From Massilia sp. Root351 (GTDB lineage Bacteria; Pseudomonadota; Gammaproteobacteria; Burkholderiales; Burkholderiaceae_D), in assembly GCF_001425045.1 (NCBI RefSeq), contig NZ_LMDJ01000001.1, positions 185,858-249,857 on the forward strand: a DNA stretch of 64,000 bases, given 5' to 3'. Position 1 is the first letter of the stretch; every line of letters begins with the position of its first letter. A model generated the notes under the pieces. The model was not told where the DNA came from. It searched no databases and saw only the letters and a program-made list of their open reading frames with translations. Shown here one piece after another: positions 9,437-19,006 of this stretch. Position numbers and translations under genes: made by a program.

Positions 9437-10672
9437 CTAGCGCGGAGCGCGTAACCCGCCATCGCCCGGCGCGCGTCCGAACTGCTTCTCCAGCCAGTCA
9501 AACGCATCATCCTGCTCCTGTTGCGGAAACACGTGCCCGCCCGGCAGCATGCGCGCCTCGAATTTGTCCTGTGCGCCCCAGGCCCGCCACACCTTCTCCA
9601 TCTTGCCGAACGCCTGCTGCACCGACGCGGCGGGGAACAGCCTGTCCTGCGCGCCAGCGAAGAACATCGCCGGCTTGGGCGCGGCCAGGCTGGCCACGTC
9701 CGGAAAATCCATGTGCCGCAGCAGGCCGGGATGCAGCATATTCCAGGCCGAACTCCCGCGCAGCTGGTTATTCCCCGGCACCATCAAGCCCTCCGTGGTG
9801 GCCATCCAGTTGGCCGCCACCACGGCCGTCACCGCGTCCGACAGCGCCGCCACCTGCCAGGCCCGGAACGCGCCCATGGAAAAGCCTATCGCCGCCACCC
9901 TGCGCGCATCCACCTCCGGCCGCGAGGCCAGGAAGGCCGCCGCGCGCGCGTCCTCGGCGGCCATGATGCCGGCCAGCGAACTGCCCAGGTTGAAGGCGTT
10001 GGCGGCCAGCGCCTGCTGCGTGTCGCCCGTCAGCGGCCCCCGGTCGCCCCAGCCCAGCGCGTCCACCGCCAGCACCACGTAGCCGCGCCTGGCCAGCGCG
10101 TCGCCCGGATAGCGGCCGGAGAAGTGCTTGTCGGCCCAGGCCTGCGAGGACGCCAGGCGCGCCTTGTCCTGTTCCGAATCCTGCGGCGTGTCGCCCCAGG
10201 GCCGGATGGCCTTCTCCTTGCCGATGTCGAACTTGCCGCCATGGTCGTGCAGCATCAGCGCGGCGGGGAATGGTCCGGCGCCCTTCGGCACCAGCATCAG
10301 CGCACGCACGCGGCTCTCGGCGCTCAGGTTGAACACCACCTGGCGCGCCACGTAGCTGCCCCGGTCGGTCTCGGCGATCGCCTGCGGCTGGAAGGGCGTG
10401 TTGTCGGGCGCCTGCAGGGTGAGTTCCCACAGTTTGGCGCGGCCGGTGCTGCGCCAGGCCGGCAAGTCTTTCACCTGCGGCGACCAGGCCATGGGAAAGG
10501 CCAGCTTGGCCTTCAGCGCCTGCTGGAACACCGGCATGTTGTCGGCCACGCCGGCGCGCTGGTAGTCTTGCTGGTGATCGTGCTGGAGCGCCTGCTGGTC
10601 CTGCGCCGCGGCCGGCAGCGCCAGGCCTGCCGCCAGCAGCACGGCGCTCAGATTCGGGAACGATATAGGCAT
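9437..10672 (-). CDS. Exported alpha/beta hydrolase (dienelactone hydrolase-like)
   Basis: 411 residues with an N-terminal hydrophobic signal ending near LPAAAQ. The fold is supported by the nucleophile elbow GFSMGA, an upstream HDHGG oxyanion-type motif, a plausible acid in the AGAQDRLFP segment, and the catalytic His in MLPGGHVFP. The order is that of the alpha/beta hydrolase superfamily (dienelactone hydrolase/acetyl esterase branch). Substrate is unknown. ATG 10672 is chosen because it directly precedes the signal peptide. It is divergent from the TraB-like gene, with which it shares a roughly 80-bp promoter region. Confidence 0.8.
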   Translation of the reverse strand: MPISFPNLSAVLLAAGLALPAAAQDQQALQHDHQQDYQRAGVADNMPVFQQALKAKLAFPMAWSPQVKDLPAWRSTGRAKLWELTLQAPDNTPFQPQAIAETDRGSYVARQVVFNLSAESRVRALMLVPKGAGPFPAALMLHDHGGKFDIGKEKAIRPWGDTPQDSEQDKARLASSQAWADKHFSGRYPGDALARRGYVVLAVDALGWGDRGPLTGDTQQALAANAFNLGSSLAGIMAAEDARAAAFLASRPEVDARRVAAIGFSMGAFRAWQVAALSDAVTAVVAANWMATTEGLMVPGNNQLRGSSAWNMLHPGLLRHMDFPDVASLAAPKPAMFFAGAQDRLFPAASVQQAFGKMEKVWRAWGAQDKFEARMLPGGHVFPQQEQDDAFDWLEKQFGRAPGDGGLRAPR

Positions 10673-10752
10673 ATGTGTAACATCCTGAAAAATTGCCACG
10701 CAACAAATGCAAGAATAGTAACCTTGGACTTCTTTTATTGAAAGGACGTGTC

Positions 10753-11781
10753 ATGCTGAAACAAGTGCTTCCCGTGTTGTGCCTGATTTTGCCAGCCGCT
10801 TCGGCTTGGGCGCAAACCGAAGCGACGCCGCCGGCGGTCCAAACGGAGGCTGCGGCCGGCGCCGAGGCCGAGGCCGTGCCGGAAAAAATCCTGGTGGTGG
10901 GACAGAAGCCGGGACCGGGCTTGTGGAAGGTGAGCAAGGATGGACACGTGCTGTGGGTGTTCGGCACCTATTCGCCGCTGCCCCAGAAAATGGAATGGCG
11001 TTCGCAGCAGGTTGAATCGGTGCTGTCCCAGTCGCAGGAGTACCTGACGCCGCCCGGCGCGTCGGCCAGCGTCGGCTGGCTGCGCGGCCTGACGCTGCTG
11101 CCAAGCCTGATCGGCGTGAAGAAGAATCCCGACGGCGCCACCCTGAAGGACGTGCTGCCGGCCGACGTCTACGCGCGCTGGCTGCCGCTGAAAGCCAAAT
11201 ACCTGGGCGACAACGACAGCATCGAGCGTGAGCGCCCCATCTTCGTTGCCGAAACCCTGTTCCGCGCCGGCATGCAGCAGGCCGGCCTGTCCAAGGGCTA
11301 CGAAGTGGGCCGCAAGCTGGACGGCATCGTCAAGCAGCACAACATCAAGGTCGTCAAGACCGGCATCCAGCTGCCGACGGACGACGCCTCCGGCATGATG
11401 AAGGACTTCAAGAAGTCGCAGCTGGCCGATGTCGCCTGCTTCTCGAAGACGCTGGAACGCCTGGAAAGCGACCTTGACGCCATGCGCGTGCGCGCCAACG
11501 CGTGGGCCAAGGGCGACCTGGAAGCGATCCAGAAGTTGAGCTTCCCCGACCAGGAAACCGAATGCGGCGACGCCATGCTGAACGCCGAATTCGCCAAGAG
11601 CCGGCCCGGCTTCCAGAACGTGAAGGAAAGGATGCAGGCCGCCTGGGTGACGGCCGCCGAGAAGGCGCTGGCCACCAACAACAGCACCTTCGCCACCCTG
11701 CGCCTGGCCGACATCCTCAAGCCGGATGGCTACCTGGCCGCGCTCAAGGCCAAGGGCTACACCGTGGAAAGCCCGGACTGA
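10753..11781 (+). CDS. TraB/GumN family protein, exported
   Basis: 342 residues with a clear signal peptide (MLKQVLPVLCLILPAASAWA). The body matches the TraB/GumN (TIKI-related) family: LWKVSKDGHVLWVFGTY near the start and repeated acidic/helical blocks. Eukaryotic relatives are metal-dependent Wnt proteases; bacterial function is mostly unknown. The canonical family motif includes a GxH triad (usually FGTxH). Here the segment reads FGTY followed by SPLPQ, so the usual His is replaced and activity may be lost or altered. RBS AAAGGA lies upstream of ATG 10753. Confidence 0.75.
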   Translation: MLKQVLPVLCLILPAASAWAQTEATPPAVQTEAAAGAEAEAVPEKILVVGQKPGPGLWKVSKDGHVLWVFGTYSPLPQKMEWRSQQVESVLSQSQEYLTPPGASASVGWLRGLTLLPSLIGVKKNPDGATLKDVLPADVYARWLPLKAKYLGDNDSIERERPIFVAETLFRAGMQQAGLSKGYEVGRKLDGIVKQHNIKVVKTGIQLPTDDASGMMKDFKKSQLADVACFSKTLERLESDLDAMRVRANAWAKGDLEAIQKLSFPDQETECGDAMLNAEFAKSRPGFQNVKERMQAAWVTAAEKALATNNSTFATLRLADILKPDGYLAALKAKGYTVESPD

Positions 11782-11879
11782 GCGGCCCCGCGCAAGGCAT
11801 TGCCAACGCCGCTGCGCCCCCTTAGCATAGCGCCTTCGGCGGCAACGGCGCTGCTTGAAAATAAGACAAGGGGACGTGA

Positions 11880-13340
11880 ATGAAACGATACGGCAAGCTG
11901 GCCATCATGGTGATGGCGGCGTGGGCATGCGCGGGCGCGGGCATGCATGCACAGGCGCAGGAGGCCGCGGGCGGCGCCAGCGTCTGGGCCGGCAAGAAGT
12001 CGTCCTGGCTGGCGCTGCAGGGCGGCCAGCGCGACGAAGTGTTCCGCTTCGCCGAGCAGTACAAGCAGTACCTTGCGGTGGCGCGCAGCCCCTACACCGC
12101 CACGGCCGAAGCGATCCGCCTGGCCAAGGCGGCCGGCTTCGCCGAACTGACCCGCCCCGACCAGGTGAAACCGGGTGCGCGCCTGATCCTGCCCGCGCGC
12201 GACCGCGCCGTGGTGCTGGCGGTGGTAGGCCAGCAGCCGCTGGTGTCCGGTTCGCACGTGGTGGGCACCCACCACGACAGCCCGCACATCGCGCTCAAGG
12301 CGCGCCCGGTGAACGGCGCCGCGCGCGACGGCCTGGCCGTGTTCAACACCGTCTACTACGGCGGCATCAAGAAATACCAGTGGGCCAATGTGCCGCTGGC
12401 GCTGACCGGGCGCATCGACACCACCGACGGCCGCACCATCGCCGTCTCGATCGGCTTCGATGCGGCAGATCCGGTGTTCGCCATCGGCGACGCGGCGCCG
12501 CACGCGGACAAGGAACTGCGCAACCGCAGCTACACCGAAGTGTTCAAGGGCGAGGAACTGGACCCCGTGGCGGGCAGTATCCCTGGCGAGAAAGCCAGCG
12601 TGGTGGCCGAAGTGCTGCGCGCGCTGAAGGAGAAATACCGCATCCAGGAAGAAGACTTCGTCAGCGCCGATCTGCACCTGGTGCCTGCAACGCAGCCGCG
12701 CGACGTGGGCATAGACCGCGGCCTGGTGGGTTCCCACGGCCAGGACGACCGCCTGAGCACCTACTGCGCGCTGCGCGCCTTGCTGGACCTGGACGGCGCA
12801 CCGGCGCAAACGGCCATCGCCTACCTGTCCAATTTCGAGGAAGTCGGCTCGGTCAACAATACCGGCGCATCGTCGCAGTTGCTGAACACCGCCTACGCGC
12901 GCCTGGTGAGCGGCCAGAAGGGCGCGCTGTACAGCGAGATCGATCTGCGCACGGCCTTGCGCCACGCGCAGGTGGTCAGCGCCGACACCAACGATGGCTT
13001 GTCGCCGCTGTTCCCGGAAGCGTCCGAGGCAAGCAACGCCGCCCGCATCGGTTTCGGCGTGACCATCAAGCGCTACGGCGGCGGCTTCGACGCCAACTCC
13101 GAGTACACCGCCAGGATACGCGGCATCCTCGACCAGGCGTCCATCCCGTGGCAAACCCATACGCCCAAGGTGGATGTGGGCACCGGCGGCACCATCGGCC
13201 GCTTCATGTCGCAGCAGGAGATGGAAGTGATCGACATGGGCGTGCCGCTGATTAGCATGCACTCCACCTTCGAGATGGCGAGCAAGGTGGATGTGTGGAA
13301 CTTCTACCGCTTCATGAAGGCGTTCTACGCCGCCAGGTAA
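11880..13340 (+). CDS. M18-family zinc aminopeptidase with a signal peptide
   Basis: 486 residues. Metal-binding and catalytic signatures of family M18 (aspartyl aminopeptidase/LAP4) are visible in order: THHDSPHI, SHGQDDRLS, NFEEVGS and ISMHSTFEMASK. The family forms large oligomeric aminopeptidases that release acidic or neutral N-terminal residues. Most bacterial members are cytosolic, but this one begins with a canonical signal peptide ending AGMHAQAQ, implying periplasmic or secreted action. It sits among other exported hydrolases and shows no operon partner. Confidence 0.87.
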   Translation: MKRYGKLAIMVMAAWACAGAGMHAQAQEAAGGASVWAGKKSSWLALQGGQRDEVFRFAEQYKQYLAVARSPYTATAEAIRLAKAAGFAELTRPDQVKPGARLILPARDRAVVLAVVGQQPLVSGSHVVGTHHDSPHIALKARPVNGAARDGLAVFNTVYYGGIKKYQWANVPLALTGRIDTTDGRTIAVSIGFDAADPVFAIGDAAPHADKELRNRSYTEVFKGEELDPVAGSIPGEKASVVAEVLRALKEKYRIQEEDFVSADLHLVPATQPRDVGIDRGLVGSHGQDDRLSTYCALRALLDLDGAPAQTAIAYLSNFEEVGSVNNTGASSQLLNTAYARLVSGQKGALYSEIDLRTALRHAQVVSADTNDGLSPLFPEASEASNAARIGFGVTIKRYGGGFDANSEYTARIRGILDQASIPWQTHTPKVDVGTGGTIGRFMSQQEMEVIDMGVPLISMHSTFEMASKVDVWNFYRFMKAFYAAR

Positions 13341-13360
13341 GCGGCGGCATCAAACCCGGA

Positions 13361-13395
13361 TCAAGCGGTATCAAGCGGTATCAAGCGGTATCAAG
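13361..13395. repeat. Short tandem repeat, 3.5 copies of a 10-mer
   Basis: TCAAGCGGTA is repeated three times exactly, followed by a partial copy (TCAAG). It lies between the convergent M18 peptidase and chemoreceptor genes. Probably replication slippage; a potential strain-typing locus. Confidence 0.85.
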
Positions 13396-13400
13396 TGAAA

Positions 13401-15068
13401 TCAGGCCCGGCGCGCCATCGGCAGCGCCGCGTGCCTGGTCCGTGCCGGCACCGCCGGCGCCGCGCTGACAGCCGCTCCGGGCGAGGTTTTCCGCGCGTCC
13501 GCCTGCGGCGGCAGCTTGAACACTTCCAGCGCCTTGGCCACTGCTTGCGCCTGCGTGTCCAGCACGGCGGTGGCGGCCGAGGCTTGCTCCACCATCAGCG
13601 CGTTCTGGTGCGTTACCTCGTCCAGTTGGACGATCGCGTCCTTCACCTGGCTAATGCCGGTGCTCTGCTCGCGGGTTGAATGGCTGATGTCGCCCATGAT
13701 ACCGGCCACCCGGCCGATGGCCGCGATCACCGCATCCATATCCTTGCCGGCCGTGCCGGCGATGTCTGCGCCGGCCGCTATCTTGCCGGCCGAAGCGTCG
13801 ATCAGCGCCTTGATGTCCTTGGCCGCCGCCGCGCTGCGCTGCGCCAGGCTGCGCACCTCGCCGGCCACCACGGCGAACCCGCGCCCGCTCTCGCCGGCGC
13901 GCGCCGCTTCCACCGCCGCATTGAGCGCCAGGATATTGGTCTGGAAAGCGATGCCGTCGATCAGGCTGACGATGTCCACGATCTGGCGCGAAGAGCTGCT
14001 GATGTCGTTCATGGCCACCACCACCTGCGCCACCGCCACGCCGGTGCGCTCGGCCAGCGCGGTCGCCTCGCTCGCCACGCCGCTGGCGGCGTTCACGTTG
14101 TCCGCCGTCTGGCTCACGGTGCCGGTGATGTGGCCCATATTGGCCGACGTCTGTTCCAGGTTGGACGCCTGCGCCTCGGTGCGCGCCGACAGGTCCGCAT
14201 TGGCGCTGCGCACCTGGGTGGTGGTGCTGCGCGTGAGCGCGAAGTTGCCACGGATATCGACCAGGATGGAGGCCAGGTTCAGGTTCAGCTGGCGGATGAA
14301 TGCCTGCAGCTGGCCCAGTTCATCGTGCCGGTCCACCGCCATGCGGGTGGTCAGGTCGCCGCCCGCCAGGATGCGGGTGGCGTTGATGCTGGCCTGCACC
14401 GGCGCCACGATGGCCTGGTGCAGATTGCGCCAGCCGGACAGCGCCATCAGCGCCATCAGCAGCGCCTGCAGGTGCAAGGCGCGTTCGCCATACGGCAGCA
14501 CGGCATGGGCCGCCATCGCCAGCGCCAGCAGCGTCATGCCGCCGAAGCACAGCGCCAGGCGCTGCGCCAGCGTGATGTCGCGCAGCGCATTGGCCAGCTT
14601 GCGCCAGCCGCGCGCCGCAGCGGCGCCGCGCACGATGCTGATGCCGTCCGGGTTGCCGCCCTTGACGCTGCGGTACAGCTGCTCGGCGTCCTGGATCTGC
14701 TGGCGCTTGGGCTTGGTGCACACCGACATGAAGCCGGTCGCCGCGCCTTTCTCTATCACCGGCGTGACGTTGGCGATGCACCAGAAAAAGCCGCCGTCCT
14801 TGCGGCCGTATTTCACCAGCCCGCGCCACGGTTCGCCGGACAGCACGGTGCGCCACATGTCCGCGTCCACTTCCGGCGGCATGTCGGCATGGTACAGCGC
14901 ATTCTGCGCGCGCCCGGCCAGCTCCTCGTCGGCAAAACCGCTGGCGTGCATGAAGGTGGAGTTGGCGTAGGTAAGGCGCCCCTTCAGATCCGTGGTGGTG
15001 ACGATGGGCTTGCCGTCTTCAAGGACGGTCTCGTGGCCGGCCGCTTGCGGTGTGCTGCGCATGTGCAA
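13401..15068 (-). CDS. PAS-domain methyl-accepting chemotaxis protein (Aer-like)
   Basis: 555 residues. An N-terminal PAS domain (about 15-125) contains the Aer-like [12 protein letters not shown] and [12 protein letters not shown] segments. Two closely spaced hydrophobic segments (about 175-215) form a membrane hairpin. A HAMP-like linker follows, then the signalling domain with the conserved hairpin tip ([20 protein letters not shown]). The architecture matches Aer-type energy/redox sensors that signal to CheA/CheW, with PAS possibly binding FAD. There is no C-terminal pentapeptide tether for CheR/CheB. The second start, ATG 15062, is equally possible. Confidence 0.92.
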   Translation of the reverse strand: MHMRSTPQAAGHETVLEDGKPIVTTTDLKGRLTYANSTFMHASGFADEELAGRAQNALYHADMPPEVDADMWRTVLSGEPWRGLVKYGRKDGGFFWCIANVTPVIEKGAATGFMSVCTKPKRQQIQDAEQLYRSVKGGNPDGISIVRGAAAARGWRKLANALRDITLAQRLALCFGGMTLLALAMAAHAVLPYGERALHLQALLMALMALSGWRNLHQAIVAPVQASINATRILAGGDLTTRMAVDRHDELGQLQAFIRQLNLNLASILVDIRGNFALTRSTTTQVRSANADLSARTEAQASNLEQTSANMGHITGTVSQTADNVNAASGVASEATALAERTGVAVAQVVVAMNDISSSSRQIVDIVSLIDGIAFQTNILALNAAVEAARAGESGRGFAVVAGEVRSLAQRSAAAAKDIKALIDASAGKIAAGADIAGTAGKDMDAVIAAIGRVAGIMGDISHSTREQSTGISQVKDAIVQLDEVTHQNALMVEQASAATAVLDTQAQAVAKALEVFKLPPQADARKTSPGAAVSAAPAVPARTRHAALPMARRA

Positions 15069-15165
15069 TCCTGTGCATGGAGTTGACGAAAGGTGGCCTG
15101 CATACTAACAGATTCAAGTGTCAACTATTTCCCAGTGGCATGGTTACAACAGTGCGTGGTTCAGC

Positions 15166-16458
15166 TCATTTTCTTTGTGCCGGCTTGACGCGCGCGCCGG
15201 CCAGCTGCGCCACACCGGCCAGCGTGGTTTGCGCCGCGTTCAGGCCAAGCAGGAAGTCCTTGTCCGAAAAGTTCGCGTACAGGTCGGTGGGCTGGTGCCA
15301 GTGCGGATTCCAGCCGGCGCCGATCTGTTGTCCGCGCTCGTTCTCGCGCAGCGAAATCGATGGCACCAGGTCCATGAACGGCGTGGAGTCGGTGTTGGTC
15401 ATATGGAAGCCGACAGCCGCCGGGTAGTGGGTGGCGTACTTGTCGTTGGCGGCGCGGAAGGCCCAGGCCAGCTTGGCCGAGGCGTCCGCCTGTTTCGACT
15501 GCGACTGGTACTCGATGTTTACGTCCGCCTCCGCGCGCTGCTCCTTCGGCGCGGTGTACACCGGCTGGCCCTTCGCGTCCAGCACCGGCTTGCCCGCCGC
15601 GTCCAGCTTGGGCACAGGCATGCCATGGTCGAACAGCATCATGTCGTGCTGGATCATGCCCAGCCACTTCGGTTCAGGATACTTGCCCGATCCCGGCGGC
15701 GATTCCACGCCCTGCAGATGCTGGCGCTGCGCCACGTAGGCGCTGGCGCCGTTCAAGCCGGTCTCCTCGTTGTTCCACAGGATGAAGCGGATCGAGCGGT
15801 CCGTCTCCACGCCCGGTGCGCTGAAGATGCGCGCCAGCTCCATCACCAGTGCGGTGCCGGAGCCGTCGTCATTGGCCGCCTCGCCGAAGCCGATGCCGTC
15901 CATGTGCGCGCTGACGATGTACATTTCGCCCGGATGCGTGCTGCCTAGCTTTGTGCAATAGACGTTCTCGCGCAGCGAGGTGCCCAGCGGCGTCGGCTCC
16001 GCATTGATCGCGCGCAGGCGTTCGTCGGGCTGCAGCATGGGATCGTTGTTCACGCCGATGGGCGCGCGCTTGCCGAACAGCGTGCTGCCACCCTGGCCCG
16101 GCGGCCCGCCCGCGCCGCCGCCGGCCTGCACCGCAGGCTTGCCGCGCACCGCCGGTTCCGTGAACTGGTACTGCACCCGTTCGGTGTTGGTGCAGCCATA
16201 GGACTTCAGCTGCGCCTCGATCCAGTCCAGCGCCTGGCGGTTACGCTCCGTGCCCTGGCGCCTGTCGCCGAAACGGGTCAGGCTCTTGATGGTGGCCTTG
16301 TACTTTTCCAGGTCCAGCTGATTGACCAGCGCGGCGACCGGATCGGCGGACGCCGCCGGTGCTGCTGCCGGGGGCTGCGCGGCGGCGTGCGGGACGGCGA
16401 ATGTGAACGACATGGCCAGCGCGGCAAGGCCGGCGTTGCGGGTGGAAATCGGCGTCAT
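15166..16458 (-). CDS. Exported M28-family zinc metallopeptidase
   Basis: 430 residues with a signal peptide (ending VPHAAAQ). The M28 zinc-site pattern is intact: SAHMDGIG (His/Asp), EAANDDGSG (bridging Asp), NNEETGLNG (catalytic Glu), a later TDSTPFMD acidic ligand, and a final NPHWHQPTD histidine. The family contains secreted aminopeptidases and glutamate carboxypeptidase-like enzymes. A glycine-rich insert near GGGAGGPPGQGG is unusual. It lies upstream of the chemoreceptor on the same strand, about 100 bp away, so co-transcription is possible but not obvious. Confidence 0.9.
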   Translation of the reverse strand: MTPISTRNAGLAALAMSFTFAVPHAAAQPPAAAPAASADPVAALVNQLDLEKYKATIKSLTRFGDRRQGTERNRQALDWIEAQLKSYGCTNTERVQYQFTEPAVRGKPAVQAGGGAGGPPGQGGSTLFGKRAPIGVNNDPMLQPDERLRAINAEPTPLGTSLRENVYCTKLGSTHPGEMYIVSAHMDGIGFGEAANDDGSGTALVMELARIFSAPGVETDRSIRFILWNNEETGLNGASAYVAQRQHLQGVESPPGSGKYPEPKWLGMIQHDMMLFDHGMPVPKLDAAGKPVLDAKGQPVYTAPKEQRAEADVNIEYQSQSKQADASAKLAWAFRAANDKYATHYPAAVGFHMTNTDSTPFMDLVPSISLRENERGQQIGAGWNPHWHQPTDLYANFSDKDFLLGLNAAQTTLAGVAQLAGARVKPAQRK

Positions 16459-16604
16459 GCAAAGTCCTCGGATCGGGGGAAATACCGGCCATCATGGCAG
16501 ATCCGCAAATGGAGCGCAAACCAGCGATTCAGGTTGAATTGGCGCATGTTCTCACCTACTCTGGAAGCTCGCATCCGGCCACCCTGATAGATCGGAGTGA
16601 GAAC

Positions 16605-17762
16605 ATGCTGACAAAGTACGCCGAGAGTTTGAACGAATGGCGCAGTTGGAGCGCGCTGGCCAGGCAGCAGACCGGCAAGAGTGTCATGACGCAGCTGCGC
16701 GAGATCCACGCCCTGCGCAGCATGGGCGGCCGATGCGGCATGTCCGACTACTACTGCTACAAACTGTACGACGACAGCTACCAGCTGGGGCGCGGCGCGC
16801 GCGACTACCTGGGCTGGCGGCTGGAGTCCAGCCTCGGGATGGCGCTCAATCCGCGCCACGCGGTCCTGCCGGCCTGGGACAAGCTTGCGTTCACGGCGCT
16901 GGCCGGCGCCGCAGGATTGCCCGTCGTACCGCTGCGGGCCTACTATCACAGCGCGGCGCTTGTGCCGCCGAGCCATGGCGAGCATCTGAAGACGCCAGCC
17001 GAAGTGGGCGCCTTCCTGCGCAACCCTGCCAATTTCCCGCTGTTCGCCAAGCCCGCTTTCTCGCAGCAAGGGAAGGGCGCCGAATACTTGTCTGGCTACG
17101 ACCGGGAAATCGACGCGCTGCAGATCCTTGGCGGCGCCACCGTGGCGGTGGACGATTTCCTGCGCCGCCTCACCGTCAGCATCGATCCTCGCTATCACCG
17201 TCCCGAGTGCGGCTTCGTGTTCCAGTCGCCGCTGGCGCCCGCGCCGGAAATCCACGCGCTGACCCACTGGGCCGCCATCTGCGGCGTGCGCGTCATCTGC
17301 CTGAACGGACCGGAAGGCGCCAGGCCCATCGCCGCGCTGTGGAAAATCGCCGTGCCGCCCAACCACGTCGACAACTTCAGCAAGGGCAAGTACGGCAACC
17401 TGCTGGCCAGCGTCAACCTGGCCGACGGCAGCGTCACCCGCACGCTGACGGCGTTTTGGCCCAACACCTCCGTCCACCTCGCGCACCCGCTCACCGGCGC
17501 GCGGCTGGAAGGGTTCAGGGTGCCGGGCTGGGAGCAGGTGCTGGAGGCATGCCGCCAGGGCGGCGCGTGCTTCCCGCTGATGCGCATCCACCATTGGGAT
17601 TTCGCCCTGACCGACAAGGGGCCGGTGATACTGGAACTGAACGACCTGGGAATGACCATCGGCCCGCAAATCCACGGACGCGGCCTGCTGACCGAAGAAA
17701 TGCGCGCTTTCCTGCGGCGCCACGCCAACCTGGACGCACATCCGTGGATCAAGGCGCTGTAG
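16605..17762 (+). CDS. ATP-grasp protein of the sugar-transfer-associated type
   Basis: About 385 residues. The central and C-terminal regions resemble the ATP-grasp domain annotated as sugar-transfer associated: PLFAKPAFSQQGKGAE (nucleotide-binding Lys and Gly-rich loop), a VDDFLRRL segment, and a C-terminal LELNDLGMTIGPQ Mg/ATP motif. Such proteins occur in polysaccharide clusters and are predicted carboxylate-amine/thiol ligases. Here it is an orphan with no glycan genes nearby. ATG 16605 is chosen because GGAG lies 7 bases upstream; the longer frame from 16494 has no ribosome site. Confidence 0.7.
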   Translation: MLTKYAESLNEWRSWSALARQQTGKSVMTQLREIHALRSMGGRCGMSDYYCYKLYDDSYQLGRGARDYLGWRLESSLGMALNPRHAVLPAWDKLAFTALAGAAGLPVVPLRAYYHSAALVPPSHGEHLKTPAEVGAFLRNPANFPLFAKPAFSQQGKGAEYLSGYDREIDALQILGGATVAVDDFLRRLTVSIDPRYHRPECGFVFQSPLAPAPEIHALTHWAAICGVRVICLNGPEGARPIAALWKIAVPPNHVDNFSKGKYGNLLASVNLADGSVTRTLTAFWPNTSVHLAHPLTGARLEGFRVPGWEQVLEACRQGGACFPLMRIHHWDFALTDKGPVILELNDLGMTIGPQIHGRGLLTEEMRAFLRRHANLDAHPWIKAL

Positions 17763-17848
17763 CGCGCTTGCGCCGGCCCGGCTGCCAAATTGCCAAATGG
17801 CACACAAAAGCCGCGTAGAATGCAGTTTTGGCAATTCGGGATTATTTC

Positions 17849-18805
17849 ATGACGAAAAGAAGCATAGCCGCATTCCTGTTTGCGGCCTTGGTTCCGCTGT
17901 ACGCATGCCAAGCTCACAACGCGACCGCACCGGCACCGCAGGGCACTTCTGCGCTTCTGACGCCTGAAATCGGCGGAATCAAGCAAGTCGTGCAAATAAC
18001 GACGGATGATCCCGGCAAACCCGTTCTCCTGTTTCTATCCGGCGGCCCCGGAAGTTCCATGATGAACAACGCCGCCTCCTACACCAATATCTTGAGAGAA
18101 CGATTCACTATCGTTCAATGGGACCAGCGGGATGCCGGCAAGACCTTCAAACTGAATCCCTCACCCGTCCAGCCGAGCGTGGCGCTAATGGAACGCGATA
18201 CGTTTGAAGTCATCGAGTTCCTCAGAAAAGAGCTGAAGCAGGAGAAGATCTATCTGTTGGGCAGTTCCTGGGGAAACGTCCTGGGATTCCAGATGGTCCG
18301 TAACCATGCCCATCTGCTGCACGCGTACTTCGCGGTTAACCCTGTAGTCAGCCAACTGGCAAGCGAGAAAGAATTGCTGGCGACCTTGAAGACCCACTTC
18401 GCGGAAGATTCCGTGGCGAGCGCAGAACTGGCCAAGGTCAATATCCCATTCAAGAATGACGAAGACTTGCTATACCTGAGGAAATGGCTCTTCTACAAAG
18501 AAGGTAAAAAGCAGGTAACAAGCAACGAATTCCGAACCGGCTTTCTCCATTGGTCGAAGAACTGGTCTCCGGTATGGAATGAAGTGATGAATATCGATTT
18601 GCCCAAGACCTTGGGGCGAGTTGAAATCCCCATCTACTTCTTCGTTGGCAAGAACGACATCCAGACATCCACCCGAATCACGACAGAGTATTACGAGAGA
18701 CTACGGGCTCCGAAGAAGGGCCTGTTCTCATTCGAAAATTCAGGACATCAGATTCATCACGATGAGCCGGAGAAGTTTCAGCAGGCATTACTCCGGGCGT
18801 TGTAG
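17849..18805 (+). CDS. Alpha/beta hydrolase (proline iminopeptidase-like), probable lipoprotein
   Basis: 318 residues. An LFLSGGPGSS oxyanion motif and the nucleophile elbow LLGSSWGNVLG place it in the alpha/beta hydrolase family close to proline iminopeptidases; the C-terminal SGHQIHHDEP supplies the His. The N-terminus is hydrophobic and ends PLYAC, a plausible though non-ideal lipobox. Base composition is visibly lower in GC than its neighbours, suggesting recent acquisition. Upstream, TTGCCA (17790-17795) and TAGAAT (17816-17821) form a promoter-like pair with a long 20-bp spacer. Confidence 0.8.
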   Translation: MTKRSIAAFLFAALVPLYACQAHNATAPAPQGTSALLTPEIGGIKQVVQITTDDPGKPVLLFLSGGPGSSMMNNAASYTNILRERFTIVQWDQRDAGKTFKLNPSPVQPSVALMERDTFEVIEFLRKELKQEKIYLLGSSWGNVLGFQMVRNHAHLLHAYFAVNPVVSQLASEKELLATLKTHFAEDSVASAELAKVNIPFKNDEDLLYLRKWLFYKEGKKQVTSNEFRTGFLHWSKNWSPVWNEVMNIDLPKTLGRVEIPIYFFVGKNDIQTSTRITTEYYERLRAPKKGLFSFENSGHQIHHDEPEKFQQALLRAL

Positions 18806-18820
18806 GAATCGCTTGCGGGT

Positions 18821-18850
18821 TTGCCAACAGCGTGCAAACCCGCGTAGAAT
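18821..18850 (+). promoter_or_regulatory. Sigma70-type promoter of tRNA-Gly
   Basis: TTGCCA (18821-18826) and TAGAAT (18845-18850) are separated by 18 bp. The predicted start lies only a few bases before the mature tRNA 5' end at 18860. The same interval contains a perfect 10-bp hairpin GCGGGTTTGC/GCAAACCCGC (18815-18843) that overlaps the promoter and could terminate or insulate read-through from the upstream hydrolase gene. Confidence 0.6.
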
Positions 18851-18859
18851 GCGTGGCAT

Positions 18860-18933
18860 GCGGGTGTAGCTCAATGGTAGAGCAGAAGCTTCCCAAGCTT
18901 ACGACGAGGGTTCGATCCCCTTCACCCGCTCCA
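18860..18933 (+). tRNA. tRNA-Gly (anticodon CCC)
   Basis: A 74-nt cloverleaf with encoded CCA. The acceptor stem GCGGGTG/CACCCGC is perfect, the D-stem is GCTC/GAGC, the anticodon loop TTCCCAA gives anticodon CCC, and the T-arm GAGGG-TTCGATC-CCCTT is intact. The outermost anticodon-stem pair (G-A) is mismatched. It reads codon GGG. No integrase or attachment-site duplication was seen beside it. Confidence 0.95.
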
Positions 18934-19006
18934 GCTGCTCCGGCCACTGGCGCGCAGGCGCCGAGCCACTGCGGGCCCGCATTCGCGCCCGCTCCCATCC
19001 AGAACC

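Noticed and set aside
18860..19006. tRNA-Gly as an integration site for a genomic island
   Set aside because: No integrase and no repeated tRNA 3' end found downstream in the window.
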